Both the position numbers and the translations under genes were made by a program. From NCBI RefSeq assembly GCF_043290135.1, contig NW_027464601.1, forward strand, positions 6,060,001-6,124,000: 64,000 bases of DNA, written 5' to 3'. The stretch is from Rhipicephalus microplus (taxonomy: Eukaryota > Arthropoda > Arachnida > Ixodida > Ixodidae). This document shows, one piece after another, positions 1 through 12,400 of this stretch (positions within the stretch are counted from its first letter, which is position 1; every line of letters begins with the position of its first letter). The notes under the pieces were generated by a model. The model was not told the DNA's origin. It searched no databases and saw nothing but the letters and a program-made list of their open reading frames with translations.

Positions 1-741
1 GCCCAAAGGCAGTGCTTCCGAGGTAGCTAAGTTCTTCGTCGAAAATATTGTCTTACGTCACGGCGCCCCGTAGGTCCTCATCGCCGACAGAAGAACGGCA
101 TTTACTGCTGACCTAACGCAAGCGATCTTGGCATACAGCCAGACAAACCGCCACCAGACGACAGCGTACCACCTAAAGACCAACGGCCTCACCGAGTGCT
201 TAAAGAGACGATCGCTGACATGCTGGCAATGTACGTCGATGTCGAACACAAGACGTGGGACGCCATTCTTCCATACGTGACCTTCGTATACAACACGGCA
301 GTGCAGGAGACGACGCCGATATCTCCATACAAATTGGTCTAAGGAAGGAGCCCAGGAACGACGCTCGATGCCATGATACCTTACGTCACCGACGAAGAAA
401 ACCTCGATTTGAGTGAGTACCTTCGACGCACCGAGAAAGCCCGACAACTCGCGCGTCTCCGTATCACGAATCAACAGATGACCGACAGCCGCCGTTACAA
501 TCTTCGACGACGCTTCGCGGAATACCAGCCTGGTGAACTTGTTTGGGTGTGGACGCCAATACGCCGACATGGACTCGATGAAAAGCTTCTGCGACGGTAC
601 TTCGGACCGTACAGGGTGGCTCGACGTCTCGGCCCATTTCTTTACGAGCTTGTCCCCGATGGCATCACGAACTCTCAACGACGGCGATCGCTACCGGAAG
701 TCGTTCATATCGCGCGCCTCAAGCCGTTTCATGCGCGTTAA
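1..741 (+). pseudogene. Ty3/gypsy integrase 3' end, decayed (element C)
   Basis: Translation of 1-330 gives the late part of a retroelement integrase core, including an HGAP block, an Asp-containing ADRRTAF block and an NGLTE block that holds the catalytic Glu. The frame is broken by a stop near 70 and by frameshifts after 200. From 373 to 741 an open frame of 122 codons carries the integrase C-terminus, with a GPYRVARRL segment typical of the GPY/F module of Ty3/gypsy (Metaviridae-type) integrases, and ends just before the 3' untranslated region. The element enters the window from the left, so gag, protease and RT are not visible. It is non-functional as read. Family assignment is confident; subfamily is not attempted. 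Confidence 0.85.
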
Positions 742-865
742 CAAACTGAAACCGTGTTTTTTGTATTATTGCTGTATCGTGATTTATTTATTGTACTTTC
801 TTGCATTATTGTTGTACCTTCATCTTTGGAGCATCGGGACGATGCCTTTTTTCAGAGGGGGGCAA

Positions 866-1254
866 TGCCACGTTCCATTTCCCAAGTTTTGTTATCGTCC
901 CAAACCACTACACAATTCTCAGCGCAAACCACGCCTGCAGTTTTCGTGAAGCTTCAGGCCTGTAGTAGATCATTTCGATAAGATCACGCCCACTCTGCGA
1001 ACTGTACAGATTATTCCGGAACCTATGTCACTGCCAGCGATAACGCTAGAACATTCGATGGCAAGAGTATAAATGCCGACACACTTCGCCGCTTGTCAGT
1101 AGTTGATCGACGGCCAACGCTCCGTTCGCCGCTCTCAGTCTAAGGCTGCTACTGTCGTTCGACTTTCCGTTTACCGGCCAAAAGTTCGCCCAAATAAGTA
1201 GTTTAATTTTCATACTACTGTCGGTTTATTTGTCGACGTCACGACCCTGAGACA
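866..1254 (+). repeat. 3' LTR of Ty3/gypsy element C
   Basis: A purine run at 854-862 is followed by TGCCACG at 866, the expected polypurine-tract to LTR junction. A TATAAAT box lies at 1068-1074 and AATAAG-like sequence near 1195. The right end is uncertain: candidate CA ends occur at 1241 and 1254. The 5' LTR is outside the window, so ends cannot be checked by comparison. Bases 742-865 are the element's 3' untranslated part. Confidence 0.6.
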
Positions 1255-1339
1255 ATATGTGCATGCCATATCGAGCACCCTGGCCGTAAAGCAATTTGAA
1301 ACGAATTTAGAACATTTTTCTCGTTAACGAACTTTATTA

Positions 1340-1810
1340 TGCGGATAATTTAACACTCGCTCAATCAATTTACCAAAATTAGAGGTTAGCGCAATGGGCC
1401 TAATTTTGTTAAGTCCATACCGTTTATCTGGTTTTTTAAGAAGTGGTATCCCCATAGCTTTTTTCTAAGCTGTAGGGAGCCAAGCCATTCTTATTGAGTG
1501 GTTGATAACCTCCAATAAAATCTCTCGATATTCTTCATTTAGCAGTTTAACATGACCGACTTGACTCCATCAGGGCCCGGAACCACTGATGGTATGCTAT
1601 CTACTACTTCTGTTAGTTCAGAACTGGAAATTGAAATGAAGGCATTGTCACTTTGCACATCCTTTGACGGTGAGGGTAACTGGGAAGAAGAGCGCTACTC
1701 TAACCCCCTACCAATAATATCTAACGAACCTTTGATTTCCTCCGGAGACAAAATATTAGACTGTGTGCTCATAGCTCATGATATCATTTTCTTTTTACCG
1801 AGAGATGTAT
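1340..1810 (-). pseudogene. LINE reverse transcriptase remnant
   Basis: The minus strand encodes, across frameshifts and stops, a PGPDGV block, then a PLLKKPDKR segment and an IRPIALTSNFGKLIERVL segment. These correspond to RT fingers and motif 1-2 of APE-type non-LTR retrotransposons (CR1/I/Jockey-like). Only about 150 codons remain; the palm motifs with the catalytic Asp residues are absent. It is a dead 3'-and-5'-truncated copy. Clade cannot be settled from this piece. Confidence 0.7.
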
Positions 1811-3120
1811 AGAGTTCGTGGTTGTTGTTTGATTATATAGATACTGGAACGTTTGAACAACGTAACTTTCTTTTGCTTGCGGAACTGTTCGTTTAAAACA
1901 ATGTAGAGCTGGAGAACAAGATAGAAATAACTACAGAATGGCAGAAAAAACGGCCTGAGCAGTAGTATCCTCTACCCCTCTACACTACGGCAGGTGAACG
2001 AATAAGAAAAAGAGTAATAGATGACGGTGGAGCGGTAAGGAGCTGATTATGCAAAGTCCCGTCTGGTTGGCGTAGTGCTCTAGCCGCGCATCCAATCGAG
2101 TTGCGTATAGGAACGCTATAGCCACATTTACGACTACAGTTTCACTGTTGGCATCGGTCAAAGTACCCAACAGAACTTCAATCATTAAAGACATTTACGA
2201 TATCGTTGAGTAGAGTGAATAGGCTTTTGTCGTTCACGTGCGTATGTTGGCCTGCTACAAAGTATGCGCTCAATTGCTTCCGGCACTTCACAAGGTCATC
2301 ACCAGAACCGATGCCACTGCAGCCAATAAGATGAGCGTAAGCGCTTGTGAAGACAACACCTGGTCGAATCAGAGGAATCCCATTTGCGATGTGTCGTTTT
2401 ATTTGAAGAAGCATGCCGAACCTCGTCTCCCACTGTGCGATCGGCGATCGCCGACGTCGCCACTCCTGTTCAGCCCAGTGCTCAAGTGTGAAGTTGCACG
2501 TTACGCATCAAAACAGGGCGCTCGTGTGTGGTCTCGAAAGCGCCATGCACTCTTCAGGCGCACTGTTCACTGGCTTATTTAGCTTTTTAGTGTCTGCTTC
2601 TTTATTGCTCTTCACGCAGTCGTGCGCAGAAACCCTTTCGCCGCAGGTGATGAAGTGGCCTTTTGAAATGCGATTTCATGAGATGTAGAATATGCATGTA
2701 CGGACAAAATTTTTGTCTTCTCTGGGTTTTCATATGTTATCTGAGGTTAACCAATGTGTACGGAACCCAAAATAATATATACATAAAGCGCTGCCTGCAC
2801 GCCAAAAACACTACTGGAAGGTAGCGATGTGGGAGACCGGCTGTTTTCGCTCATCGCAATATGTTCTAATATCATGGCCGAATTCTATCCAAATCTTTAG
2901 TGGCGTTGCTAAAACCATTTTTCAGGTTTTACTACGTGCCGGTGCAAGCTATATCACTCCTCTTTGGTGTGGTGTCTTTAAAAAATGAAAAAAACACCTG
3001 TGCCCTGTGTAAGGCTCAGCACAGTCACAGTGAAAGCTAGAAGAGCTGCCTTTCTGAGGTTTTTCTACACACTCGTAGGGTAACTACTTCCGCAACATTT
3101 GCTTGATACCCCCTATGAAA
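1811..3120. other. No supported feature
   Basis: Short open stretches occur on the minus strand between 1985 and 2414 but match nothing I recognise, and no splice-framed exon or repeat structure is evident. Probably decayed repeat sequence. Confidence 0.4.
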
Positions 3121-3124
3121 TCAA

Positions 3125-3665
3125 TAATAAATTTTTATCGTATTGGCTGGCATTCACTATGTCGTTTTCATAATTCTTTTAAGAAGTGTGGTATCCGCTA
3201 AACAATTGCAAGGAATTTTGTGCCGATTGTCCATGCAGGGACCGACGACGATGAAGAATTATGCCTGAAATGGGTATGCTCCACTGTTAATAAGTGGACA
3301 ATAAAAAGCTTTTGTAGTGGGTCGGAGCATTGGACATCCCACTCGTTACGCTATTTGCATTGTGTGACGGCTACATGTTCTTTCGCTGTTTCACAAGGCT
3401 TTATAAGTAGTATTAACGCGATTGCTTTCCCGACATCAAGCCTACCTAAGGCAACTTTGCAAGAAGTTCCAAACACCGGCATGGCTCAGTGTAAAATAGT
3501 GGGCTGGCACCCAGTGGACCTGGGTTCGAGCCCCAATGTGCCATTAGCGCTAGGTTTTGTTCTAATTTCGTGTAATGTGGTTACGGACTCCGGCGGTGGT
3601 GGCGGTGGTGGACAACTACGGTGGCGCGTGACCCGAGTTGCAAAGTACGCAACTCCGCTCAAATA
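3125..3665 (+). repeat. Dispersed repeat R1, copy 1, with tRNA-like pol III boxes
   Basis: This segment aligns by eye along most of its length with 29510-30070 (shared blocks: GGCATTCACTATG, the ACGACGATGAA/AAA..CGCCTGAA region, GCATTG..TCC/TCGTTACG, TTTCCC.ACGTCAAGCCTACC, and the GGTTACGGA...GGCGG GGACAACT tail). Inside it, 3484-3535 has an A-box-like GGCTCAGTG and a B-box-like GGTTCGAGCCC. The copies differ at roughly one base in five, so the family is old. The boxes sit in the middle rather than at the 5' end, so it may be a composite of a SINE head and other sequence. Confidence 0.6.
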
Positions 3666-5300
3666 AAAGATTCCCCTGTTCAACACGCCTTTTTAAATTT
3701 ACCATTTCACACAGAAATTTCAATGCATTGTGAAATATTCCAATTAGACATGATGCTACCACAACTACCAATGCAGCTGCGAAGGTGTGCAGTAAGCATC
3801 TCGCAGCCCATGTGTAGGTTTCGGCCGCTGACACCAGGTTCGTAGTCAGAAATTCTCTCCCGAGAGGTGGGAAGAGGAAACATAACCATTCATGTGTGTT
3901 CGTGCACGAGTCAAGACGTGAAAATTTTGGAGGTGTCTGGACAACACGCCTTCTTTAGCCACCCCCCTTCCCCTAACTACTTACTACACTGCTAAGCTTT
4001 AGGTGTGATGGTGTGAACAGCTGGTGCGAACTGCGAAGGCCACGGCTATTTCATACGGAAGACTATGCGCAGGTTTTCATAAAAAGAACGCATCTCCAAG
4101 ACACTACATTCATGAATATTAAATGCAATGATCACAGTAGTGCGTACGTATTCTTAGCTATTTCTGAATCATTTTGCAGTTGAATGGTAAATAAAGGTAA
4201 TTTAATTTCTTTAGACGCTGCCATTCATGCACAGCACCATTGAAGAGCAGTTAGCGAACCAACGTTGCTGGCTCGTTTTGTCACTTTTTTTTACTGTACC
4301 TATTGTCGCGAATTGCAGAAAGACTTGTTTAAGGCAAAAACTGAAAGGTACGGTTTTGTTTATTTTATTAAAAAATGTGTGTCTAATCAATGGGAAAAGA
4401 TCGAAGACTCGGTAGCGCCAGTCTTGCAGAATTATACGCATTTAATGAGGACGACATGGACATGCCAACAGATATGCATACGTGAATGGCATTCACACTA
4501 ACCCAAGTACATCTGTATCTCTCTGCCGGGGTCTACGAAATACGCCTTAGTTTCATCTGAGTGCCATTTTCTATGCACTGAGTCACACAAACTGAAATGC
4601 GTGTTCATTTTGAGAGAATGCATGGTGTTAGAGCACCTGTTTTATCGCCAGGAAAGGAAAAATTTCGAACTAGCAAGATGGACTTGCGTTGTATTATCGA
4701 TGTCTGCTGTAACTTTTATTGATATACCTTACTGTAAAACTCCCGCGGGGATCACTACAGCAATGAACATATTTATGAAATGCACGAACAAACACATTAT
4801 TCTAGAGATTGCATGCTCAACGGCATTCGATGTAATGCGAAGCGTGTGGAAGGAGGGTTGACTGTTGTATACGTTTTTGTTGAGGAAAACGTCGCTAATT
4901 CGCGATAGACATAGGTAGAAATAATATATGAACAGGAATGTATGTTGAGTTGTTCAATATCTTTTATACAACTACTTGTTTATTGTTGCTTAACGATGCA
5001 TGCAGCAACATGGGTATCACCAACACCATAAGCGGTATGTAGCACTCGTGTTTGCAAGGAGAGCCGCATTTGTGAATGCTGCGTATACTAACCCCAGTTG
5101 ATGGTGTTCAACATTACCTCTACGGATGTCGGGTAGTTATTTCGCTAGTGATGCCACCTTTATGAATGGTGTAACATTGCTAATTTTGAGTTTCGTCAGA
5201 AAACTTACAGTTTAAAAGGAAGAATTTATGAGATAGTCTTATATGCATGGGCGAAGTGCTTATCCAACCACTTTGACTAGAGCCAAACTTTCGTCAACGT
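3666..5300. other. No supported feature
   Basis: AT-rich sequence with only short random open frames on both strands. I see no repeat copy, splice-bounded exon or RNA gene. Confidence 0.4.
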
Positions 5301-5458
5301 AATCACTCGAAACGCCCCGAGGTAGAAGAAGAAAGCCGAGTGTGTCAGGGAACAAACGGGTGTTGACGCCATCATAGTTGAAATCAACAAGAAGAAATTG
5401 TCATGGTGAAAGGGCACAAAGCACGAAAGCAAGGTAACCGCTGCCCAAAAAGGATCAA

Positions 5459-5463
<5 letters not shown>

Positions 5464-5504
<41 letters not shown>
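5464..5504 (+). repeat. (GA)n microsatellite
   Basis: About 20 uninterrupted GA units inside the RTE-like fragment. Confidence 0.95.
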
Positions 5505-5506
<2 letters not shown>

Positions 5507-5540
5507 AGGTTGACTGGAAGGCGGGGAGGTTAAGAAAAGA

Positions 5541-5696
5541 TTGATTGATATGTGGGGTTTAACGTCCCAAAACCACTCTATGATTATGAGAGACGCCGTA
5601 GTGGATGGCTCTGGATATTTAGACCACCTGGGGTTCTTTAACGTTCACCCAAATCTGAGCACACGGGCCTACAACATTTCTGCCTCCATCGGAAAT
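5541..5696 (-). mobile_element. Ruka-like SINE, 5'-truncated, with target duplication
   Basis: Minus-oriented 3' two thirds of the SINE (the + strand reads TGTGGGGTTTAACGTCCCAA ... GGGGTTCTTTAACG ... TCTGAGCACACGGGCCTAC). The tRNA-like head is missing. The 15-base sequence GAGGTTAAGAAAAGA stands immediately on both sides (5526-5540 and 5697-5711), a target-site duplication that fixes both ends. Confidence 0.9.
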
Positions 5697-5940
5697 GAGG
5701 TTAAGAAAAGAATGCATTGCAAAAGAATGCAGGCAGGTGAAGGGGAGAGGGAAAGTTAGGTGACCAAACGAGATTACTTTGTTGGGGGGTATAAAGAAGC
5801 AGCCGGAAGTACCGGAGCGAGTTGCCTGGCGGAACATAGAAGAAGCCTTTGTTTTGCCTTTGCAGTGCCTGTAGTTATGGTGAGGGTGATGGTGGTGATG
5901 ATGGTGGTAATGATCATGATGCTAATGATGGTGGTGAATT

Positions 5941-6615
5941 CCCGAATGTTTGTCTTCAGTTCTCTGATATATCTGTAGACTGCTTCTAGTGACCCTTCTT
6001 GTAGTACGAGAGAATTCATGGAATTGATTGCTTGATTTTTGTATTTTGTAGTCTCTTCGTCACTCACAGTAATATACATATACTAGTGTTTGATTGCATT
6101 CAGCGTTTTTTTCCCTCTTTAATTATATTGCTGAATTTTACTTATTTCATGTTGCTATTCTTGCAGTAATGCATTTACTTGATTGCTTCCTCATGTTTGC
6201 TGTTTCATATTTTATGCAGCGGAAGATAACTTCCCTGCAGTCAAATTGAGCCTTCCTTGTGTCACTATTTTGTTGCGGAAGTCCTTGAATTCACTATGTA
6301 TTGCATTATATTTTGTAGCAAGAAATTTGTGGAACAGCTTGTTTTTCTGCTTGATTCGTTTTAAAATGTGCGATTTTACACGTGTATCACTAAGTGATAC
6401 ATGTACACTTGCTTGTTTTATTCACATAGCAGAACAATACATGAAGTTTTTGCTGTAACACAGTTCAGAAGCCTAGAACACTTGAACATCGTGAAATTTG
6501 AAATTTCGGCCAGAACTACAGCGTAGAGTAAGAAGCCACTTCAAACACTATATCGATTCAAACGCTCACGCCAAAGCTCCTAGGCTAAAGTCAATAATCT
6601 GCATTACACCAGCTG
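5941..6615. other. No supported feature
   Basis: AT-rich; no exon, repeat copy or RNA gene seen. A short perfect inverted pair TAAGTGATACATGTACACTTG-like near 6390-6412 is noted but is too small to call. Confidence 0.35.
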
Positions 6616-6619
6616 GCAG

Positions 6620-6670
6620 CGGCGAGTTAGTCAACTGGTTTGGCTGAGTTGTTGGTTCGATTCCATGCGA
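6620..6670 (+). repeat. tRNA-like SINE head (A and B boxes)
   Basis: TAGTCAACTGG (6628-6638) fits an RNA polymerase III A box and GGTTCGATTCC (6654-6664) is a perfect B box, but the segment does not fold as a cloverleaf and has no anticodon arm. Best read as the head of a tRNA-derived SINE other than Ruka. Confidence 0.5.
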
Positions 6671-6679
6671 GGCGACAGC

Positions 6680-7608
6680 TTTAGTTTGTATGGTCCGTCG
6701 AGTTCGAAACCTTTGGGGTGCCAAGCTATGGGTGCATCGCAGGGCAAATGGTGAAACGTAAGGATATCACAACATGACTTCCTTAGCTTAAGTTTTTTTT
6801 GCTTTTTGGTACCAAAAATGCACGTCGTTAATCAAAGAAGCCATATTTCATTTAAATAGTAAAAAATATCAAGTATATTGATGTTTGCGGAGACCGAAGG
6901 AAACAGGCAATAAGAAGTGGAGTAAAGCACCTCAGATAGAAATGAAAAGAAGCTAATGCACTAACTTTGTTACGAGAGGAATATGTCCACGTCTTTTACC
7001 ATTTATTTGTGTTTTTAATGTATTACGTGCTTTCTTTCCTTTCCCTGAGCATCGAACAAAAGCAGAAAAGCGTGGCAACCGCGCAGGTGTTGTCCGCGTC
7101 TCGCCCACATACGTGGCGATCAAGCTGAGCTGTCTACGACCAGTTCATGCGTAACGTTGTCCAACGTCACGCGATCGTAACAATGCACCAACGTTTCTTT
7201 TTTATGCGTTTGGACGCTGAGGAAGAGTTCCAGAATTTGTTTTTGTATCTTTTCCTTTTTTCGAAACTAAACAAAGCGTCGAGTTCCGCTCGTGATGGCG
7301 ACAGCGCACAAGCTGTGTCTAAAATGTGGCGTCGAGAAACGTCAAGAGCCTTTTTCCCGCCCGATGCGCAGCTGCTCACTCCGGGAGACCTTGTGGAGTC
7401 ACCACTCTACGAACACATGCGCCGATCGGCATGTGCAGTATACGCGCACTGGCGGTGCATACTAGGACCAATGGAGTAACTCTTTCTTGTTAAGAGTGTC
7501 CCACATAGCATCAATGAATGGCATGGTGTTCAACGCGAATAGACTATCGTGCCTGGAGATTCGGATGCCGCCGTTGTCTCGGCGAGATTCCTTCGTGAAG
7601 CTGTGACG
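6680..7608. other. Non-coding; possible upstream region of the ML gene
   Basis: No repeat recognised. An ORF at 7147-7479 is open but shows no domain. If the candidate first exon is right, promoter and 5' UTR lie here; no TATA box is evident. Confidence 0.3.
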
Positions 7609-7711
7609 ATGAGTCATACAGCGCCGGCGCTTTTCCCTCTCATGCTGCCTGTAGTGGCAGCCTTGGGTTCGTCGCAGACACCACCCGTATTGAGCTGTTT
7701 GAGAGCGGATG
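7609..7711 (+). CDS. ML gene, candidate exon 1 (signal peptide)
   Basis: ATG at 7609 opens 34 codons with a hydrophobic core (PALFPLMLPVVAALG) and a Ser-Ser-Gln cleavage region, then VLSC. Ending at 7711 in phase 1 (G|GTGGCAAG) it joins the AC of exon 2 in frame, placing the Cys seven residues before the AVR strand, where I expect the first ML cysteine. The donor is weak (GTGGCA) and another exon 1 could exist further upstream. Confidence 0.42.
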
Positions 7712-9364
7712 GTGGCAAGTATACTTTTCTGACATTAATAACGCCGTTATCAAAACCACTACGAATGACATAATAAACAGACGACAGGACTCTACGGGAA
7801 ATTAGTTCACCGTCTCCTGTTTGTATTTTTGCGCTTCTTCAACATGCGTGACAATGGCAGGGAGAGCAGGCTTGCAACTGTGCAATGATTTATTTTATTT
7901 CTGGTGGGACATCATTGTAAATATACACATTGTTATATTCCTATTGACAGCCTGCTTGCAAAACCAAGTAAAATAAGCTCGTAGCAAATCGTACGGCCTT
8001 CTAGAGAAATTCGTAGAGTTATACACTTTGTCAACAAAGGATACCTGAGTGCCGCCATAAGGCCCCAGGGCTGTTGTTAACATGCGTGACCTCGATAAAA
8101 TACAGGGCTAAGCTGTCACGTCATCTTTTGTACTCCTGTGCAACAGCCCCCCCCCCCCCCAAAAAAAAGGGGGGGTCCTTCTTTCTATTAAAATGTATAT
8201 AGTGAGGCAATTTCAGAGTGGCGTTCCCACTCACGGATTTCACCTAGATATTTAATGAGTACCACCATGTGCGAGTGAATAACGATTGACAACGCACAGT
8301 TTAATCACAAGAAACCGTTTGGCAAACATCTCTTTTTTTCGTGTCAGAAAATATAAAGATAAAAAAAATGTCTGAAAAATATTTGCGCAAGTATCTCCAA
8401 GTTCAGAAGGCTGAACGCGTTTCTTCTAGTGTGTGATGACGCCACTAAGAGCAGAGGTTCTATGTGCACTTTGGGAGGTATGAGAACAGGTGCGCGGAGA
8501 ATTTTCGTTGATCATTGGAGTATTATGGACGCGTCTGAATTCCAAAAGAAGATATCCTGATAGTCAGTATCGAATTGCTGCTGTATAGGAAGATTGCACT
8601 TTATATGCGATGGCGAGTGAATAGGTAGCGTGTGTCAAAGCAGCACGATGAATTCCCGTTTTGTTTTTAAGCGATGTTTCTATCACTTATAACTTCTGGA
8701 ACATCTAACCTCCCAAGTACCATAACGTTTGCACATGGTGCCTACAAGGTAATAAAGTGTCGAGATATTAAAATTGTACGTTGGAAGCTTGCGTGCGGTA
8801 TTGTCGCCGTAGTAGTAAAAATTGCCGTGTTTGACGTTCTAAAGCCACGATGTGATTAAGAGAGGCTCGGAAAATCTAGATCGCCTGTCTTAATTTAACG
8901 TGACCCTAAAATCCAACTCCACGGACTTCAAGCAGTCCTGCCTACGGCAAAAATGCGGCCGCGGCGGCTGGGATTCGATTCCGTCATCAGTCTCTCAGTC
9001 GAGGAGTAGAAGAGCTAGGCTACCGTGGCGGTTCATTGTCGCCTACATTGTAACAAGACAATCGCGTTTACGAGCTTTTCGGCGTGCTAATTATTTTCTG
9101 TTCCTTTTCTCACTTTTCAGACGCTTATGCGGTTCGATTTCGTAGAGTGCGGTTGTTGAATGTTATTTATGGACAAGAAATGACCATGACGTTTACAATG
9201 ACAACTGAAGAGGAACTCAGAGACCAGCCAACGCTGACGATAGACATGTTGAAACCATATGACTACGATATGTCCTGCAAAAATAACTTTGGTTCTTGGT
9301 AAGTAATGACATACATTTAATAAATGTGAAGCGTTTCCTAGCGAACTTCAGTGAATTTGAGTTA

Positions 9365-9427
<63 letters not shown>

Positions 9428-12400
9428 CATCTATATATCTGTCTATCTATCTAGCCATCTATGACAATCAGCTCTGCTGGCGGTTTCGATAATACTAACA
9501 ATACCAAATTTGGTATGACATAACATGACTGAACATATTTGACTAGTCATAACATAAAAATCATTAATTATATGTCATGAATGCCATAATTAAATTTAAT
9601 GGTCCTGCCGCTTTTGCAGTGGTTTTGCTCACATGGCATGTTGAAAAACTTGTATGGTATGGCATGATTTCATGGCCAACACGAGCAACGGACCCTATCA
9701 TGAAAACCATGGCATGCATGTCATGTAACAACAGGACTTTATGCCACGCTCATCATGCGCTCGTGGCCTTTTTTCTAGCGTCATATATGCCAAATTCTAT
9801 ATATAAAACGTGAATGGATCACGAAGGTATCTGACTGGTCCAAACATGATGTTTATGAGATGCCGTGTCATGTAACAACATGACTACAGGCAACGCCCAT
9901 AATGCGCTCATGGCCATTTCACTAGGTTCAAATTACGCGACACGAACGGAACATAGGTAAATGACACATCCAAACACGATAATCACGACATGCGTGGGAT
10001 GTAACAACATAAGTACATGCCACACAAATGATGCGCTGGCGGCCGTTTCGCTAGTTTCACATATACCAAATTTGATGTTACGTGACAACAATGGGTGTAG
10101 AAATATGTGAATGGTGCAAACATGATAATACTGACACGCAAGTCATATAAGAACATGAAAACATACCACCCTTATAGCGTTCTCGCGGCCGTTTTGCTAG
10201 CTCCACACACACTGAATTTGGTATCTGTGACGTGAATAGATGACGAAGCTAAACGACACATTCAAAAACAATAATCATGACAGGGAAGTCCTGTACGGCA
10301 TCGTTTACTTCCACGTCGTAACGTCGTGCTGATTAAAAGTGACACATCAACCTTTCTCAATCATGCTATGCCAATCATCGATTCCCAATGTACGTGGGAT
10401 CTGCCCTTTTTCGTCTCTGAAATATAACTGTACATGTTTTTGTTCTGTATATGGCAGTGAATACAAATCGTGTGAAGTGCCACTTGTGTTTGTTTTATAA
10501 ATGTTGATGCTATAGCAAAACTGATTCTCAATACCCAATCACTTAAGACCGGTTGTACCGCTGTCCTGACTATCAAGTGTCTTGGTACGTTTGCAATTTA
10601 CTGCATCTGCTAAGTGGTATACTTGTCCAACATCGACGCATGAGTAATTATCTTGCAGTTGTAGCGTGACTGAGCACAATTCTGACATTAGGTGTGCCAA
10701 ATAAAATTATTTCTTATTCAAGGCGAAACGGCAGAAGCTGTAAGATATGGGGTAGCAAGGAAAGGTTCGGAAGCTCTGAAATTTTTTTGACCAAGCAGCG
10801 TTCTTTAACGCCGCTCTCATTCAACATAAGTGAGTGTTCTTGGAATCCAATCCCAACTAACGGTGCCCACCGAAGCTAAGGATCAAGCGTCCTACATCGC
10901 TGTTGAACAAAAGATAACTTTTAATGATTCCTATTGCACCGACTACACGCTCCAAGTGCCTTGGTGCATGTGTTAAATAGTGCGTGTATTGTGAACACTA
11001 GACAGGTACGCTTGTTCGTGGCACATAAGCGCAGTATGTGTATTCGTGTTCGGCTAAGGAACTCGTCAATATTGTAATTTTCAATAGCAAAAGGGCAGAG
11101 CACTTTCCTGAAGTGATATTTTCTGGTTTGTAGGTTCATTTTTGGAATAGGTACAACTAACAGCTACCCTAACACCTTTTTTAGACAACTTGACACTTTT
11201 TCTTTAGACATCAGCAAAAAATTTATGTTATAGTAAAAGGGTTCAATTCAACAGAATTATCCCAGCCGAAGTAAACATACCTGAAATACCCAAGTAGCTT
11301 AGTGTTGGTGAATATTTCTACCAACGTTTCAAGACGCACGACTCACACTTCAGAGAAGATATGTTTTTTACATGCTGACTCAAAGATAGGTCTTCACTCA
11401 CTGCGCTGACTAACTTATGGTTACTAGCCTTCTTTGAAACGATGATAGTATAAGTTTATTACGTAAATTGAAAGGGGCTTTGTTGAGAGTTTTACAAAAG
11501 TCTTTTTATTGCGATAGCAAATACATGGCCACTATCTGCTGGATTTCGCCGCCGGCGTCAAAGTGGGTGTCGATATCATGCACCGTATATGTATACGTAT
11601 CTATATGCATGAAAACGCAGTAAAACATCGCAGAAAACAAGACTGGCGCGTAGAATTGAACGTGGGACCTCCGCGTCCGGGACGCGAGGCGGTAGCCACT
11701 GAGCTACCGAAGGGTTTTTTTTTTGCTTTATTGCCTGTTCATAGGTGCGTACATCAAACAACAAGCAAAACAAAATCAAGCAGCAACAGTCCAACACAAA
11801 CTAAACTTCCCGAAGTGCAGCCAAGGGCTCTACCCTTGACAACCACTGAGGTACACTATCCAGATTTTTCTGTAGTTCAACCAACTTGGCCATGCATTCA
11901 GGGAAACACATTCGTGCAGGCCGTGCACGCTGCTCGCAGTAAACGCCCGCCATACCGGCCCGCCATTAACAGTGAAGGCCACATACCATAATCAAATCAA
12001 AAGGCATTCCTTTTTCGTCCACTACTGGCAGAAATCTTACACCTTAAAACTTACGGGTAATTCCTTTTTAACGTCCTTTAAAGTACGTCCCAAAAATGTA
12101 CGCCATACCAACAATGTAAGAAAACATGGTCTATAGTTACCGGTTTTTCACAGATAAGTCAATTTGTCCTTCAAGGTAAGCAAGAACGGGGGTCTGATTC
12201 AAATGTCCTGAAAGATAATGTACCTGAGTGAAGCTTAAAAAAGAACGACCTCGCGGCAGGGGCCCCTTGCATTCTGTTGAATCGTTTAGGCACATCTTTC
12301 CCTTGGCCTCCGTTATACAAGGCACGTTACAGGGGTTCAGGTAAAACATCACAAACATCTTTGTACAACTTTTTGTGAGTCGCTGAAAACAACTTTTATT

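Larger units (their letters stand above)
5310..5940 (+). mobile_element. RTE/BovB-like LINE 3' end, interrupted
   Basis: The text from 5315 (GAGGTAGAAGAAGAAAGCCG, then a run through AACAAACGGGTGTTGACG and GAAGAAATTGTCATGG) and the end (GAAGCCTTTGTTTTGCCTTTGCAGTG, then a GAT/GGT trinucleotide tail at 5880-5940) are what I remember of the terminal coding part and (TGA/GAT)n tail of RTE-type LINEs common in tick genomes. A (GA)n run and a SINE have been inserted between the two halves. No complete domain remains. Confidence 0.55.

Noticed and set aside
11650..11714. Functional tRNA gene
   Set aside because: A- and B-box-like words are present but the T-arm does not pair and loop position 33 is not T.
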